Both the position numbers and the translations under genes were made by a program. A DNA stretch of 64,000 nucleotides from Daldinia sp. FL1419 (lineage: Eukaryota; Ascomycota; Sordariomycetes; Xylariales; Hypoxylaceae): the NCBI GenBank assembly GCA_025201765.1, contig MU623381.1, positions 186,001 through 250,000 of the forward strand, given 5' to 3'. The first letter of the stretch is position 1, and every line of letters starts with the position of its first letter. The notes under the pieces were generated by a model. That model had not been told where the DNA came from, searched no databases, and saw nothing but the letters and a program-made list of their open reading frames with translations. Of this stretch, positions 1 through 11,744 are shown one piece after another.

Positions 1-951
1 AACTACCTACTGTTAGATATAATCTATTTTCGTGCTTACCTATGTACCATCATGGACCAGTAGATCTATTCCTATTCCTGGATACTTTTTGCTTATCCCT
101 TAACAATGAGAAACTGTAAATATTAGTTACTCGTCACTACGAAACTTTACCGGGCTAAAGCATGTACATATCTGAAAAAGGAATAAAAATTGTAGGTATT
201 CGCCAGGTATGAACACCTTACATAGATAGGTATTTATGGAGGTATATACTGGTAGGTAAAGGATGCTCTAATCTATGATTAGGTTGTAGTGGATGGCCCT
301 TTTCCTGGTATAAACTCCCTGGAGGGCCTACCATATCCTCTGACCTAGCTGCCCGCCCCTTCATCTAACCATGTAAAGGTTTCCAATCTACACACGCATG
401 TGGTTGGGGGGCCATCACTGTAGGTTTATATTTGTTGTGTGGTGTCCACTTAAGCGTGTAGACATTGATATAGGCGTTACACATCAGTTCCTGGCGTAGT
501 GACTCTAAACAATGATCAACGGGCGAGTATAGTTCATTCTAATTCTGTTCTTCGCGGCTATGACAATACTCTGGATATGTTCTTGGAAATCGGAATGATA
601 AGTGTAACAACTGACGAGGAACAGTTGGTGGCGTATTTGGGGGTCGAAGAACCAACTCATTAACCTAGATTTTTGACTTCAAAGAAAGCAAGGCTGTGAA
701 AACCAATAACTACTTGCATATCCGCGCGCGTCTTTGTTTGTTGGCGACTATCTGTGGTTGCATTATGTCGTGTAACCGAGATCTCCCTCTCTAGAAGCAC
801 GTATCGCCGATCTTTTGCATCTACCTCCAGCCCTATTTTCTTTTCAAAAGGCAAGCCGTTTATCTTCTTGCCCATAGAGCTTTTCCGCTGTTCCTCACAC
901 AATCCAATCTATCGATAATCTCACCCGCTATTCCGATTGCAAGTGCCCGAA
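1..951. other. intergenic, 5' flank of the carboxylesterase
   Basis: No coding region is supported. The 80-codon reading frame on the minus strand at 660-902 has no recognisable features. The stretch is AT-rich and carries degenerate copies of the CCTACC/GGTAGG intergenic motif, for example at 1-11 and 250-258. The last few hundred bases presumably hold the promoter of the esterase; no specific element could be identified. Confidence 0.6.
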
Positions 952-2891
952 ATGCTGTTAGTTTGTCAACGCGTGGCTCTCATCGGCCTAGCCCTAAGCT
1001 TCTCTGTCGCTGCAAACCCAATAGTTCAGACTGGGAAAAGTGGTATTTCGTATAGAGGAACTACCAAGAACTCTATAGAATACTTCCAACACGTCAAATT
1101 TGCTCATGATACTTCTGGAATACGACGTTTTGCTCCCCCGGAGCCCTACACGCCCCCAGATGGAAGCGAGGTCGACGCCACGGCACCTGGCCCGGCATGT
1201 CCACAATCTAAAGCTGGTATTCCGCCCTATTTTTCGGAAACCCCGGATATCAGCGAGGATTGTCTCCACCTCCAAATCGCAAGACCGGCGGGCACGGGGC
1301 CGGAAGACCGTCTCCCTGTAGTCGTGTGGCTTCATGGTGGGGGTGTAGTCAAAGGTTCCGCGTATGATCCTCATGTTGACCCTGAAAACCTTATAAACCT
1401 CTCTACGTCAATCGGAAAGCCAGTCATTTATGTCTCACTCAATTATCGCCTAACAATATTTGGTTTCGCAAACCTCCCGACATTATATGACCAGAAATCG
1501 CTGAACGTTGGTATGCGGGACCAGCGTGTCGGCTTCCAGTGGATCAAGGATAATATCGCTTCATTCGGCGGCGATCCTAGTAGCATTACAGCTTTCGGGC
1601 TAAGCTCGGGTGGAACTTTCATATCTCTCCAGATGCTGGCTTATGGGGGTGAGAAGGGCGTACCTTTTACGAAATCTTGGGCCATGTCCGGACCACCCGG
1701 CACGGCTGTCAACATCACCAGCGATGCGAGTAAAGTCCATACAATCGCTGTTGCTGAAAACCTTGGATGCAAAATAGAAGACGAAGAGGCCATCTTAGGT
1801 TGCTTGAGGGAAGTACCGATGGAAAAGCTCACAGAAGCGGCCATGGACTATTCAGTGGCAAATCATCCCCCGGTCGGAACATTCACTTTCATCCCTATGG
1901 TTGACGGCGACTTAATACCGGATCGTCATACGGTCTTATACAAAGCCGGAAAATTCGTAAGAGGTAAGCCATGAAACTTCCATATTAGTTTACCATATAA
2001 TGACACCTGTTAGATATCCCAACCGTCTTTGGCTGGACACAAGATGACGGTGCTACGAATGCCGGGCCAGCCGCGTCGTTCCAGAGCGAAGAAGATATCA
2101 AAACGCCCATCAAAGTTATTGCACACACACTGACGGATAAGGACTATGAGGATCTGTTTTACTTCTACCCAGCGTCCGATTTTGAAGAGGATGTTCAGAA
2201 TTACGAGGCTTCGAAAGCATTGGCGGACCCTACTGTTTCTGTCCACTACTTTCGGGCGTCGCGCATCCTACGAGACATTTTATTCACATGCTCCTCAATT
2301 GACTTCGGCTATGAGATGTCCAGGCAATCCCAGAACCCTGATTTCCCTGGCGTTCGTCTCTACGACTTGAACCAAAGCATGTTGACGCCATTATTCAGGA
2401 ATGCGGGTATGCCATATATCGGAGTAGCTCACGGTAGCGACACAAATTATATTTATAACGGGGTGTTTCCCGAGGGTACTATTTCGGAAGAAGACCAAAA
2501 ACTGTCGCACTCTATGGCCACCGCATTCATCAACTTCGCATATACCGGCGACCCAACGTCGGCTGGTGATGAGCACTTCGGCTTCTGGCCAGAAGCGTTT
2601 CCGGACTCTACGAAACTAGAAAAGTCTCTAGATTCAAGTCCATCTAATTTCAATGCGTATGTTATTGGTGGACCCTTGGGGTCCGGCTCGTGCCAAGTGA
2701 GCCCGGAAGGTACCCACGCATATGTCGTAGAACAAGAAAACGATGGGGTCCAACAGCCGCTTGTAGATGGCAACAAGTACGCGGAGATGACAACAAGGAA
2801 CTCACAGATGAGGAAGCAAGAGATTAACCGCCAAAAGTTAATCGAACGTTGTACTTTTATTAGCACGCTGTCTGAGAAGCTTGCAGTCTAG
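952..2891 (+). CDS. secreted type-B carboxylesterase/lipase
   Basis: Two exons, 952-1963 and 2014-2891, joined across a 50-nt GTAAGC...TAG intron (phase 1), give a 629-aa protein. The start is the ATG at 952; the upstream TTG in the same frame is not used. An N-terminal hydrophobic segment (LLVCQRVALIGLALSFSVAA) is a signal peptide, so the enzyme is expected to be secreted. Family landmarks of the carboxylesterase type-B alpha/beta hydrolases are in order: the oxyanion-hole HGGG near residue 129, SLNYR, the nucleophile elbow G-L-S-S-G with Ser218, a downstream acidic segment (WTQDDG), and the catalytic histidine in AHGSD, His477. The elbow lacks the usual GESAG form, so substrate preference cannot be predicted. 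About 60-80 residues at the C-terminus beyond the fold look low in conservation. It hydrolyses ester bonds; the natural substrate is unknown. Confidence 0.88.
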
Positions 2892-3094
2892 GTGATAGTA
2901 ACAGTTATGGATAAAAACTCAGGAGACAGGGCGATGCGTGAACGGAAAAAAAAAAGAAAGGACCATACAGATGTATGCGCTTACTTGGTCCATCTAATAA
3001 CAAGAGTTTCCAAATCATTCTTTTTGTATTCCTCCGTAAGATTCGTAAGGAATATGCGTCGGGGGGCTGGGAGTTGGGAGTTGGGTTTTTTTTT

Positions 3095-3114
3095 GGGGGG
3101 GGGGGGGGGGGGGG
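3095..3114 (+). repeat. G homopolymer, 20 nt
   Basis: Twenty consecutive G bases preceded by an eight-or-more T run. It sits immediately left of a sequence that reappears on the other side of the gap, so it is likely a sequencing or assembly weak point rather than biology. Confidence 0.9.
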
Positions 3115-3185
3115 ACGGTTACCACGAAACCCCAAAACCAAAAACGTTATTTAAAAACCATAGGATGAAAATAAAAATAATATAA

Positions 3186-3195
3186 NNNNNNNNNN
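3186..3195. other. assembly gap (10 N)
   Basis: Ten N characters, a scaffold gap of nominal size. The true distance between the flanks is unknown and may be zero or negative, given the duplicated flanks. Confidence 0.99.
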
Positions 3196-3196
3196 G

Positions 3197-3263
<67 letters not shown>
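3197..3263 (+). repeat. C homopolymer, 67 nt
   Basis: Sixty-seven consecutive C bases directly right of the gap. A tract this long is rarely resolved correctly by sequencing and its length should not be trusted. Confidence 0.9.
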
Positions 3264-3265
<2 letters not shown>

Positions 3266-3740
3266 GTACCACGAAAGCCGAAAACCGACTACGTTCTGTA
3301 AACTCCATAGGAGGAAATATAGACTAATATATCGGAATAATATGTAGGTACGTAGGCTTGCATCCATAAGTGTATGATATGACGAATCTCCTAAGTATCT
3401 CCTGAATAGGTCATGGTCAAGGCCCCTTAGTATGTGACAGTAAACCAGCAAGTTACTTACATATATGTACCTACTTAAGAGGTATTTAGGTAGGCATTTA
3501 GGTAGGCAGGTAGATACACAGGTACATACGCGAAATCCGTAACGCCCTTCATAAAGTATCAGGAGGCGCACAAGTACCCAAGCACATTAATATGCTACAC
3601 CAACAGCACGAGATGGCGTCTTATTAAATACTAGTAAGGGAGACGACGTTTACCGCAACATACCTTGGATAAACGGGGCGTATTAGCAAAGCCCAATCGT
3701 CTAGGCAATATTCATGGATTTTTAGTCGGTGAATACTTAC

Positions 3741-4275
3741 GCGGCTGTTGCTGCGAGAACTTCTATCCTCCTCGCATTGGTCATCAACGCAAGCGCAAAA
3801 CAAGCAGAAAAGCTATAACAACGCCCGACCTTCGTCGCCTCCGTTTTTACCACGTGTAGTACGGCGATCGACGAGAGAGGAAGGACAGACGCTACGACGG
3901 TAGTGCTAAGGACGATGGTAGAACGGAGTATAGACTCCCCGTACGCGTACAGTCCGCAACCTAATTCGTTAGATTCCGGCGTCTTGGGAACCCAGCGTAC
4001 GCCAGTATACCCAGAATACGATCGCCTTAAATAATCCAGGGGCTCCTTACTCGAAATTCCTCTCCGATCCAACGGCGGTATAGGGGGAACACAGTGCTTA
4101 TAATCTATTTAGAAAGCGGATCTAAAGGCACACGAGGCTTCGTAGCGATTAAATCATCCTCAAATCTCGAATCCCAAACCCCGACCGAGGCTGCAAAAGT
4201 ATTACTATCGTAAAATAGTGGCGGCGGAATATTAACGAAAAACGACAAATACCCGGTCAAGGAGCACATGGGAGT
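3741..4275 (-). pseudogene. decayed DUF6594-family membrane protein
   Basis: Minus-strand relic in two frames. From about 4275 downward one frame reads through a segment ending DLIATKPRVPLDPLSK, then a TAG stop, then IISTVFPLYRRWIGEEF. After a frameshift a second frame gives STTVVASVLPLSSIAVLHVV and LALMTNARRIEVLAATAA, the typical two-TM C-terminal end of fungal DUF6594 proteins. A perfect GTAAGT donor follows at 3740-3735 and may lead to a short last exon ending near 3549. I recognise the family from its C-terminal pattern; its function is unknown. The in-frame stop and frameshift indicate a dead gene. The N-terminal part was not found. It lies in AT-rich DNA beside the assembly gap, so sequence error is a partial alternative. 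Confidence 0.55.
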
Positions 4276-6065
4276 TTCCGGACGGAATGGGGATTTCCTA
4301 ATAGTATCTGAGTAGGCGGGAAGTAGGTTTCATATCACCAAGTACTTAGATTTCTAAGTCTATAATGAAAACGATATACAATGAGAGATTCGAGTATTGT
4401 GACCGGGAATGCCTATCTCATAGGTCCCTAGACTACCTACATATACCTAGTATCAGAGGAAAAAGTTCGCGGTTTCAATTAACCTCGTAGGTGCCTAGCA
4501 CGGCGGGGGATATCCTACCTACCTACTTCTAGAATAACATAAATTAAGTATTATTTCCTTATAACTACTTAATTATTGTATCTTTGCTAACAGAGAATAG
4601 GTGCCCTCAAGCGTCAGGATATCATAAAATTTAAAATATCTACACGTAGGTAATCATTCTATAGCTGAAATGAGGTTATCACGGGGAGATTGATAGTAGG
4701 TAGATATGCCTTACATACCTCCGCTAATCTACATTAGGCGTAGAGTAGTCATATACATATGGTAGCTACTATACCTAGACACATGTAGCTATATCTTAAC
4801 CCCCCTATAGGAGATATTTAAAGCGCCTAGCAAATATTTACATATAACTAGGTAGATACCTAAGTATAAAGATAATTGTGCACATACATACCTAATGCAG
4901 AAATCGATCTAGAGTTTGGACTCGAATACATTTTATATCGTTTTTTTAATCAAATACTAAAATATTTCTCAATTTTATAATACTACTAACTACTACACCT
5001 CCTTTTAAAGACTTGAATGAAATGGGGCTGGATTTCCACGGGGGAGTTGGACCGTTTCCTATGAACTTAAATACAACCACTCCCCCCCTACTAGGTACCC
5101 CCCATACCCCTAACGATTCTATTAACAGAGTTACTGTTCAGTTCTTGAAGACTATTGTCTCGGAATTTGAAGACCTTCTATTCTTTCTCATCGGACGTTG
5201 AACGCCGTTCAATAACTTTAACAAACCAAAAGGCCCTTGTCATATAGTTTCAAGCCGAATCAAATCGTTTGTTACCTACTTATCAAGCCTAGCAATACCC
5301 GCGCTCTTCTAAGTATGGCGTTATTTCAATGAACGAAGATAATGAGAATAATATTTGGGGCTAGGTTGGGATATGCATTTATTAGCATGGTTTGGAGAGG
5401 CTTATTCCCAACCACCCCGTCGGTACTATTTGCTAAGCCGCTTTGGGCTTTCCCCTATTTCAGGGCCATTAGAACTTATAGTGGCCGTCGACCATCTGGA
5501 GACACAAGGGACCTCCCTAGATACCTCCTATGTGATCTTAATATGCATAAGCCGTCCAAGTTTTGGAATAGATGGAAATAATCTCTATATTCACCCATCT
5601 ATTCTCAATCCAAACTATATTAATGTTTCTAGATTTATAGAAACCCCCATCTAGTGTCAGTCTTCGAAGTTAGGAAAAGCATCAAAGCCTAGTCACTTGA
5701 AGGGCCGATAATTCATATATCAACTAAGACATCCTTAATCAATGTTCAGACGAAGATTCCTTAAATATTATCGTAGGCTATTAAACCGTACAAGTGTTTC
5801 ATGACCATATCCGAATGTTGTATGTAACACCAGCGATTCGGTCGATATGATTCATGAGTAGCAAGCCCATCTATTCAATATTTCTTAGTATTCTCTCTAC
5901 CAAATTTGACTAGGTTATCCGCGGACGCATTGACTAATTTGCGTTCCTTTGGAAAAGCATATAAACCTACAAGTAAGAACTAGCAATGAAATAGTTCGAT
6001 TCTCGTATACACACTATACTATGAGACCACCTACGTATCTCACGGTATAAAGATCTCAATACATC
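4276..6065. other. AT-rich gene-free stretch
   Basis: No supported gene. It is rich in A and T and in CCTACC/GGTAGG words, for example at 4512-4525. Two overlapping frames at 5342-5654 are GC-richer than their surroundings and may be a relic, but I recognise nothing in either. The last 300 bases are the presumed promoter of the four-TM protein. Confidence 0.5.
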
Positions 6066-7005
6066 ATGTTTGCGCCACACGCCCCCCAGCCGATGATGCC
6101 GGGGCCGGGGCCGGTACGCATATCTAAGGCGAAGCAGAGATCAAAATGTTGGTGGTGGTTGCCTTCCCAGGACCTACAAGGGAAGGAAGGCTGGTTTAAA
6201 AGCCCCAGAGATACGACTTTCACGATCGATTCGAGGATTAATGGAAAAGACAAGCCCTCCGGGTACGATAGCAACTCGCTTATCACGATTATCCGGTCGT
6301 CGCAATGCTTTCTCGCTCTCCTGGTGTTGATTCTCTACGTATTCACGTCGTCGGTCCCTAAGTACTGGCTTATCTTCTACACTATTGCCGAGACTATCCT
6401 GGCCGCCGTTTGGAGCATCTTCGTGCTTTTCCTTAGGCACCATTGGTCGGTTTTGCTGGTCATTCCAGAGATTATGATCACCATTGCATGGGTTGTGCTG
6501 TTTGTTATAAGCTATCTCTCAACGCCCGATGAGTCCAAGGAGATGACATTTCGTTTGTCTCTTATGGCCATAGAAGCCTCTATGGCGGTATGGACACAGA
6601 CCTTTTTTCTGGCAATTGCACCATTTTTCCACTGCCTCATACCTTGCCTATTTCGAGTGAAAAGTCCTGGGGATAAGGACAATGACAACGAGATGGTAAG
6701 ACTAAACCAAATGATGAGCGATATCAATAGCTGACAATAAATAGCAACCGTTCCCCCCGATGGGGCCGCCGGCGGGACCACCACTACCGGGACCACCACC
6801 GCCCAGCTTCCTAAGCCCTCCCGATCCATGCGGTCTACCCAATCCACCTAGTCCTCCTAGCCCACCACCACCCGAACAGCCGTTGCCTCCCGAGGGACTT
6901 CCGATCGGATCGCCGCCTGAGAGAGCTCCCCAAGGTATGCAGCGACCTAAAAGAAAGACTCTACGACCACGAGAGGGGCGGGGGCCTAATTATCCCGACG
7001 ATTAA
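6066..7005 (+). CDS. four-TM (MARVEL-like) protein with proline-rich tail
   Basis: Two exons, 6066-6695 and 6745-7005, joined over a 49-nt intron with a GTAAGA donor, CTGAC branch point and TAG acceptor (phase 0), give 296 aa. Without the intron the first exon would run into a TGA at 6732 and the proline-rich part would look like a separate frame. Residues 1-75 are polar with a Pro/Met-rich start. Four hydrophobic segments follow between about 80 and 195, including CFLALLVLILYVF and VLLVIPEIMITIAWVVLFVI. The spacing resembles fungal MARVEL-type membrane proteins, but no diagnostic motif is certain. The last 85 residues are PPG/PPP-rich and end in a basic segment before NYPDD; this tail should lie in the cytoplasm. 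Function is unknown. Confidence 0.75.
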
Positions 7006-9162
7006 GCAATAACTGAACGGTCGTCTATATCGTGCGGATGCATATTGCTGAACTACGGCATCTTCTAGTGGAGTTGAGAACCAAAGGGTTTGCTACATAG
7101 AGAAATCAAGAACGATGGGGCGTCATATCCGCAAACATAGCATCTGTACGTATGGTCAACAGATTGACCTATTAGATAACGCATGATAATTAGAGAGCGA
7201 TTTTCATCAGACCACCCCGACTAAGAACTTTATCGATTGTGTCCGATGTCACCAATAAAGCAAGGGGGGAGGAATCCTGTGCAATGTTTCCCTCAGGGGT
7301 TCTGTTACGTTCCCTTGCCTGCTTGCCTGCTTGCCTGCTTGCGTACATAGTATATAGGTGATATTCACGGACTTAAAGCGATGGAGCAATCGTAGTAGCT
7401 TATCTTTGTTTTAGATGAGCATTGACACATGCCCCTAAATGCCCCAATTCTGGGGTACTGGGGTTCTGCATGCCGAATCCACAAGCTGCTAATGCTTTCC
7501 GACCGTTTTTAGCGCCTAGCAGGGCCGGCAAGGAGAGCGAGATAAAATAGGAGTCAGGGGCTAGGTTGATCGGTGGCGCTATTTGTACGTGGCTGCATAG
7601 CTATTCTCTCAGCCTACCGTACAATACGCATCCAGACTTTTTTATTCGTAGCTCAAGTAGGACTTAAGCAGCCAGGCAGCTAAGGTAGGCGATCAATAAG
7701 GTAAGGATCGTATGTACCATATCTCCGATCCTGATATGTCGTTCTTGATTGGCCTCCTCTCCACTTACGGATCCGTACGCCCAGAGAATTTATCGCTAAG
7801 ATCGCGATTGAACAATTGGACCTCGGGCGGAGGTCGTTGACGCCTATCTCACCGCCGACTTTGGCCATGTACGTCCGCAAACGTACGAGGATTATCATAA
7901 ATGGCGTGGTGCTGATTACCCAATAGAGGAGGGGTTTTCCAGACGTGATTCGCAGGGTCGGCGCGTGAGACGCGGGAATAAATGTATGCAATCAGTAAAG
8001 AATCGGGAAAGCTATTCGGCGAAAGGGGTTGGTGGGTTATTATTTTTGGGGGGGGAGGGGGGAGGGGGGAGGGTTAGTTACAAAAATACCTTCTCATACA
8101 TACATACACTCACTACATTAGATACACATGATGCGTGACCAAATATTACATGTCAATACCTACTTTACCTTACCTGGTAGTAGTTGGACGCAGGCTCAGT
8201 AACCGACCAAGGGCATGGAATGGATATGGATGGATGTGGGAAGTCAAGGGGAAGAAGGTGATTGCGTGGCTAAAATTTGATGGTCCAGTGGTCTAAGCGG
8301 GACGGGCCGGGGCTATTTTCTGTAGGCACTGTACATCACATATTCGGGTGCATTGTTAGAGCAAGTTAGCGTATCTTTAGTTGTGGATATTAATGCACTA
8401 ACGGAAAGCATCTTGGCAGCCAAGCAGCATTCCGGATTATACTTTTTTTTTGGTCTTTTTAGTCACCTTACAAGGCAAGAGCTACTGTACTAATTATTAC
8501 AGAAGAGCCACCACGGCGGCACTGCCACCCTCCCTCGACCAAAGAAAAAAAAAAAAAGATGATAGATCTTATCGGGGGAAAGTCCATGCAGATGTCTCAT
8601 GATGCTGCAGTGACTGGTCCGGTTGTCTAGGTAGATTGGAAAGACGTGGCTGCCCTTAATTGCCCTCAATTCATAAAACCCCCTCCATGGAACCGCACCC
8701 ATTCCTAAACTAGCAGATTTCCCTTTTCCTTTTCAATGACTAGTCCATTTTTTACACAAATACGGCCATAGCTTTTTGGGGAGGTTCTAACAAGTCCTGG
8801 CTTAGAATTTCGGGACATGGACCCTTAAACGCCTTAACCGTTAAATCAGAACTAGTTATTATTATTTTTTATTATTATTAATTTTTTTTTACCCCGCTTT
8901 CGAGCTAACATTGGAAATTCCCTGAGGGACGAGCGACGAGCGACAAGGCCAACGAGTGAGATTAAACGAGTCTTTACTCGTCTGACTTAGTCAATCAGAA
9001 GTTGCCCTCCTTGTTCGATCCATCTCCACTACTTACCTATCCTAGGTAGTTTAACTTGTTACTAAAACGGTTAACTATTTCACAACCCATCGGGGCTTAT
9101 AGATTTCAATTACCTAAAAGCCCTAGGCGTTTCTTGTGTCGCTTAGGTTCGATTCATTTACG
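7006..9162. other. long intergenic region with simple repeats
   Basis: No gene is supported. It contains TTGCCTGC tandem units (about 7314-7342), a G/A tract (8048-8073), CATACATA repeats near 8097 and T/A runs near 8440 and 8860-8890. A minus-strand frame at 7680-7991 encodes a hydrophobic segment (LLYWVISTTPFMIILVRLRTY) that faintly recalls fungal rhodopsin-like membrane proteins; too weak to call. The right end is the promoter and leader of the Zn2Cys6 gene. Confidence 0.5.
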
Positions 9163-11744
9163 ATGACGACGTCTGAAGACGACGGTCAGAATGGCATCCA
9201 AAGATTGTCCACTCAAGCCTCCATACCCAGAAAGAAATTTGCGATTCCTCCTGTCAAGAATGCTTGTCTATCCTGGTACGTCGTAGCGCCCTAGTATTGC
9301 GCCATCCTCTGGCATCAATTTCCCAATCATCAACGTTATCGGAGCACATGCTAACGGCTATTGTAGTCGCGCGTCCAGGACGCGATGTAATGGCGAAAAC
9401 CCATGCGCGAGTGTACGCTTAACTCTTAATTCCTTAGTTCCATGTCTCGTCCCGAGTACAACAAGCATGCAAAATAATATATTGTGAGACACTAACTGGT
9501 TTAATAATTCAGTGTGTAACAAAAGAACGCGAATGTGTCTATAAACCCAGCAGACGAGGAGGGCCACGCATTCGAAAGAAGGCTCGACCTCTGTCGGATT
9601 ATCATGATCTAGCCATCTCTCTGCCTTCTCATCAAGAAGAAATCCCTCAAGATGGTACGAGTTTCTGCCGGCTGACATAGACGCGTATCAAATGCTGACA
9701 GAGACTTAGCTCTTCTTATCGAGAATTATATAGAGCCTGGCGCCGGCCTCAAGCCTCTAGCAGATATATGGAGGGATAGCGATGCCATATATGATAATCT
9801 GTTTCAGGATGCTCTACCGAACCCAATGCCCAATATTAGGATTCCCATGGTTAGAACTTATGGGGGAAATGATCGGGCTATGTGAGTTGCGTCGCAATTT
9901 CTTAGACCTCTCCCAACTGACAACCCCCCAGATTAAATGCCTACTATATATGGATTCATCCTTATTTCCCTATTTTACCGCCTCCGGAGACGTCGCCAGT
10001 CCTGGACGAGGTCACTCCCTTATTTGAAAACCAGAGAGAAAAATTTGAGGAACCATCTTCGGCGATCAGCTTGGCCATCTCCGCAATCTTGGCGCTTATC
10101 CCATGTCCTCAGGACCCAAGTCCGCTAGAGCCAGACTCGATTCGTTGGAGGCGAACCTATTCGCAGTTTTTCGCAAAAGCAGCCTTGGAGAGTATCGAGA
10201 CGGAGACGGAGCGGCCGGAATCCTCCGTTTCGCCCCCAAGGGCTTTGGATGACTCCGATGACGAAATATTTAGGGAAAAGTTTCACTCTCAAGTTCCTCT
10301 AGAGTTGGAAAGTATTATCGCCCTCGATCTTCTTAGCGTCTATGAATATGCGCAACGTGGAAATTTGAAGAAGATGCGGGCTAGGGTCGGAGCGGCCCTA
10401 GTAGCCGCAATGTCTCAGATGCTCCATATAAATAACGACGAAGAGGATGAGTACTCAGAGGCGCGCCGTCGGACGTGGTGGATGACCTATATTTGCGTCT
10501 GCCAGGGGTCAATTGTTAGCAATACAGTACGTCCGCGGATCATCTTGAAGATATGAATTACGTGCTCACAAATATCCGCTAGCCTCCAACGTTCGAAGTT
10601 TTTGCTTCTAGCTTTACTGCCAAGTATCCCACAATCAGGGCCGATCCAGACGTATGATCCCCACCCTCTTGCGTATTGTCCCTTTTCTAATTATCAATAG
10701 GCATGGCCATTGTTCGTTCAGGCTCAGCAGGCCATCCTAGCTGCTACCCAGTTTGTTATCGACTTCAACAAGGCCAGAAAAGAACAATCCGATATGAACC
10801 GCATCTTCAACAGAATGCGAGATCTCGAACGCATTTTAGAGCCTCTGATCGCCAAGTCTGAGTCGTGGATATTGAATTGTCCCTTAACCCAACCGGTCGA
10901 TAAGAGGGAATCTGTCCTGTCTCAATCATTACGATGCATTTCGCGTATCAAGCTGAACAGGTATTGACCGCACCTAGAGCTCTCTTATCTACAGTAGACT
11001 AACTTTGGCATGTAGTGCTCGGATTAAAGTCCACCGTTATTGCGCGTTCTTCGACCTCGCTGTATTTTCAGCGAAGCACTGTGATCTAAAGAGCACGACC
11101 GATAAAGACGTTGCTGATAGCCCGGATGTGGTTCAGCTCCAGTCATGTTGCACTACCCTGAGTAGTACACCTTCTGTCCACTCGAGTCCATCCGGAGGGT
11201 CCGTATCACCCACGCTCTCTAGCCGATCTACCCCCAATACAGACTGCTGCGGGTTCACATATCAGCCAGCACCAGTCGTGACATTCCCATTCAGCACCCA
11301 CCAGTCGTCCAAGATATGCTTGAAGTCCGCCTTGAATATTGCGCAGGCGTTCGACTCGTTACCATATCCAAACCCTAGTGGTTTGCTCTGCGATACCCCT
11401 TGTTACATAGGACCAAACTCTACGCTAATTACACCGAGGACAATGCCTTCGTTCGCCTGTTGCGCCATGCAGTGCAGCTACGCGTTGCTTATGGTTAAGG
11501 ACAGAACAGAGTCCATGTATCCAACAGCGACTGGCGAAGCTGGTCCTCTTGTTGACAACCTTCGAGACCGCCTTCAACAAGGACTGGTTTCCATATTGGT
11601 AACACTAGAGAACTACGCAACGGCTTTCGAAGCCTTGGGTGGAATGAGAGGTAAGTCGATACCCCTTTATGAATATCGCGATAGGAGCTAATTGTTGGAC
11701 TAGACCAAATTCGCGATAAAGTTGATTTAGCATTAGGGTTTTGA
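9163..11744 (+). CDS. Zn2Cys6 fungal transcription factor
   Basis: Nine exons: 9163-9275, 9367-9412, 9513-9654, 9710-9881, 9932-10526, 10583-10651, 10701-10960, 11016-11650, 11704-11744. All phases fit and the joined protein is 690 aa. The binuclear zinc cluster spans exons 1-3: ACLSC, RASRTRCNGENPC, and C-V-T-K-E-R-E-C, followed by the basic linker RRGGPRIRKKARP. Exon 5 opens with LNAYYIWIHPYFPILPPP, a hallmark of the fungal-specific middle region, and carries ARRRTWWMTYICVCQG, also typical of that region. This is a nuclear DNA-binding regulator; target genes cannot be told from the sequence, and no metabolic cluster is adjacent. The last exon supplies only 13 residues. The eight introns, 50-100 nt long, are canonical. 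Confidence 0.9.

Larger units (their letters stand above)
3117..3331. repeat. duplicated 68-bp segment flanking a gap (probable artefact)
   Basis: The segment 3117-3184 and the segment 3264-3331 align over 68 bp without indels, 52 positions identical. The left copy is lower in complexity, with differing bases mostly changed to a neighbouring base, as in poor-quality read ends. Between them lie ten Ns (3186-3195) and a C run. Confidence 0.8.
2892..3740. other. intergenic with assembly gap and homopolymers
   Basis: No gene is supported. The stretch holds a 20-nt G run, a 10-N gap, a 67-nt C run, two copies of one 68-bp sequence on either side of the gap, and a short tandem ATTTAGGTAGGC x2 at about 3484-3507. 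The apparent 150-codon minus-strand frame 3119-3571 runs through the gap and the homopolymer and is not real. Confidence 0.8.

Noticed and set aside
937..951. TTG at 937 as the start of the carboxylesterase
   Set aside because: The in-frame ATG at 952 directly precedes the signal peptide and is the normal choice in a fungus.
3119..3571. 150-codon minus-strand frame containing a poly-glycine run
   Set aside because: The glycine run is the C homopolymer read in reverse and the frame crosses the N gap; it is an artefact.
5342..5654. Two overlapping plus-strand frames of 79 and 99 codons
   Set aside because: They overlap in different frames, have no recognised motif and lie in AT-rich DNA; kept only as a remark on a possible relic.
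7680..7991. Minus-strand frame with one hydrophobic segment, rhodopsin-like at a glance
   Set aside because: Only about 20 residues are suggestive; no flanking exon extends the similarity.
8275..8320. tRNA-like D-arm words (GGTCTAAGCGG)
   Set aside because: No matching acceptor stem, anticodon loop or GTTCRA T-loop could be placed around it. No other tRNA was found in the window either.
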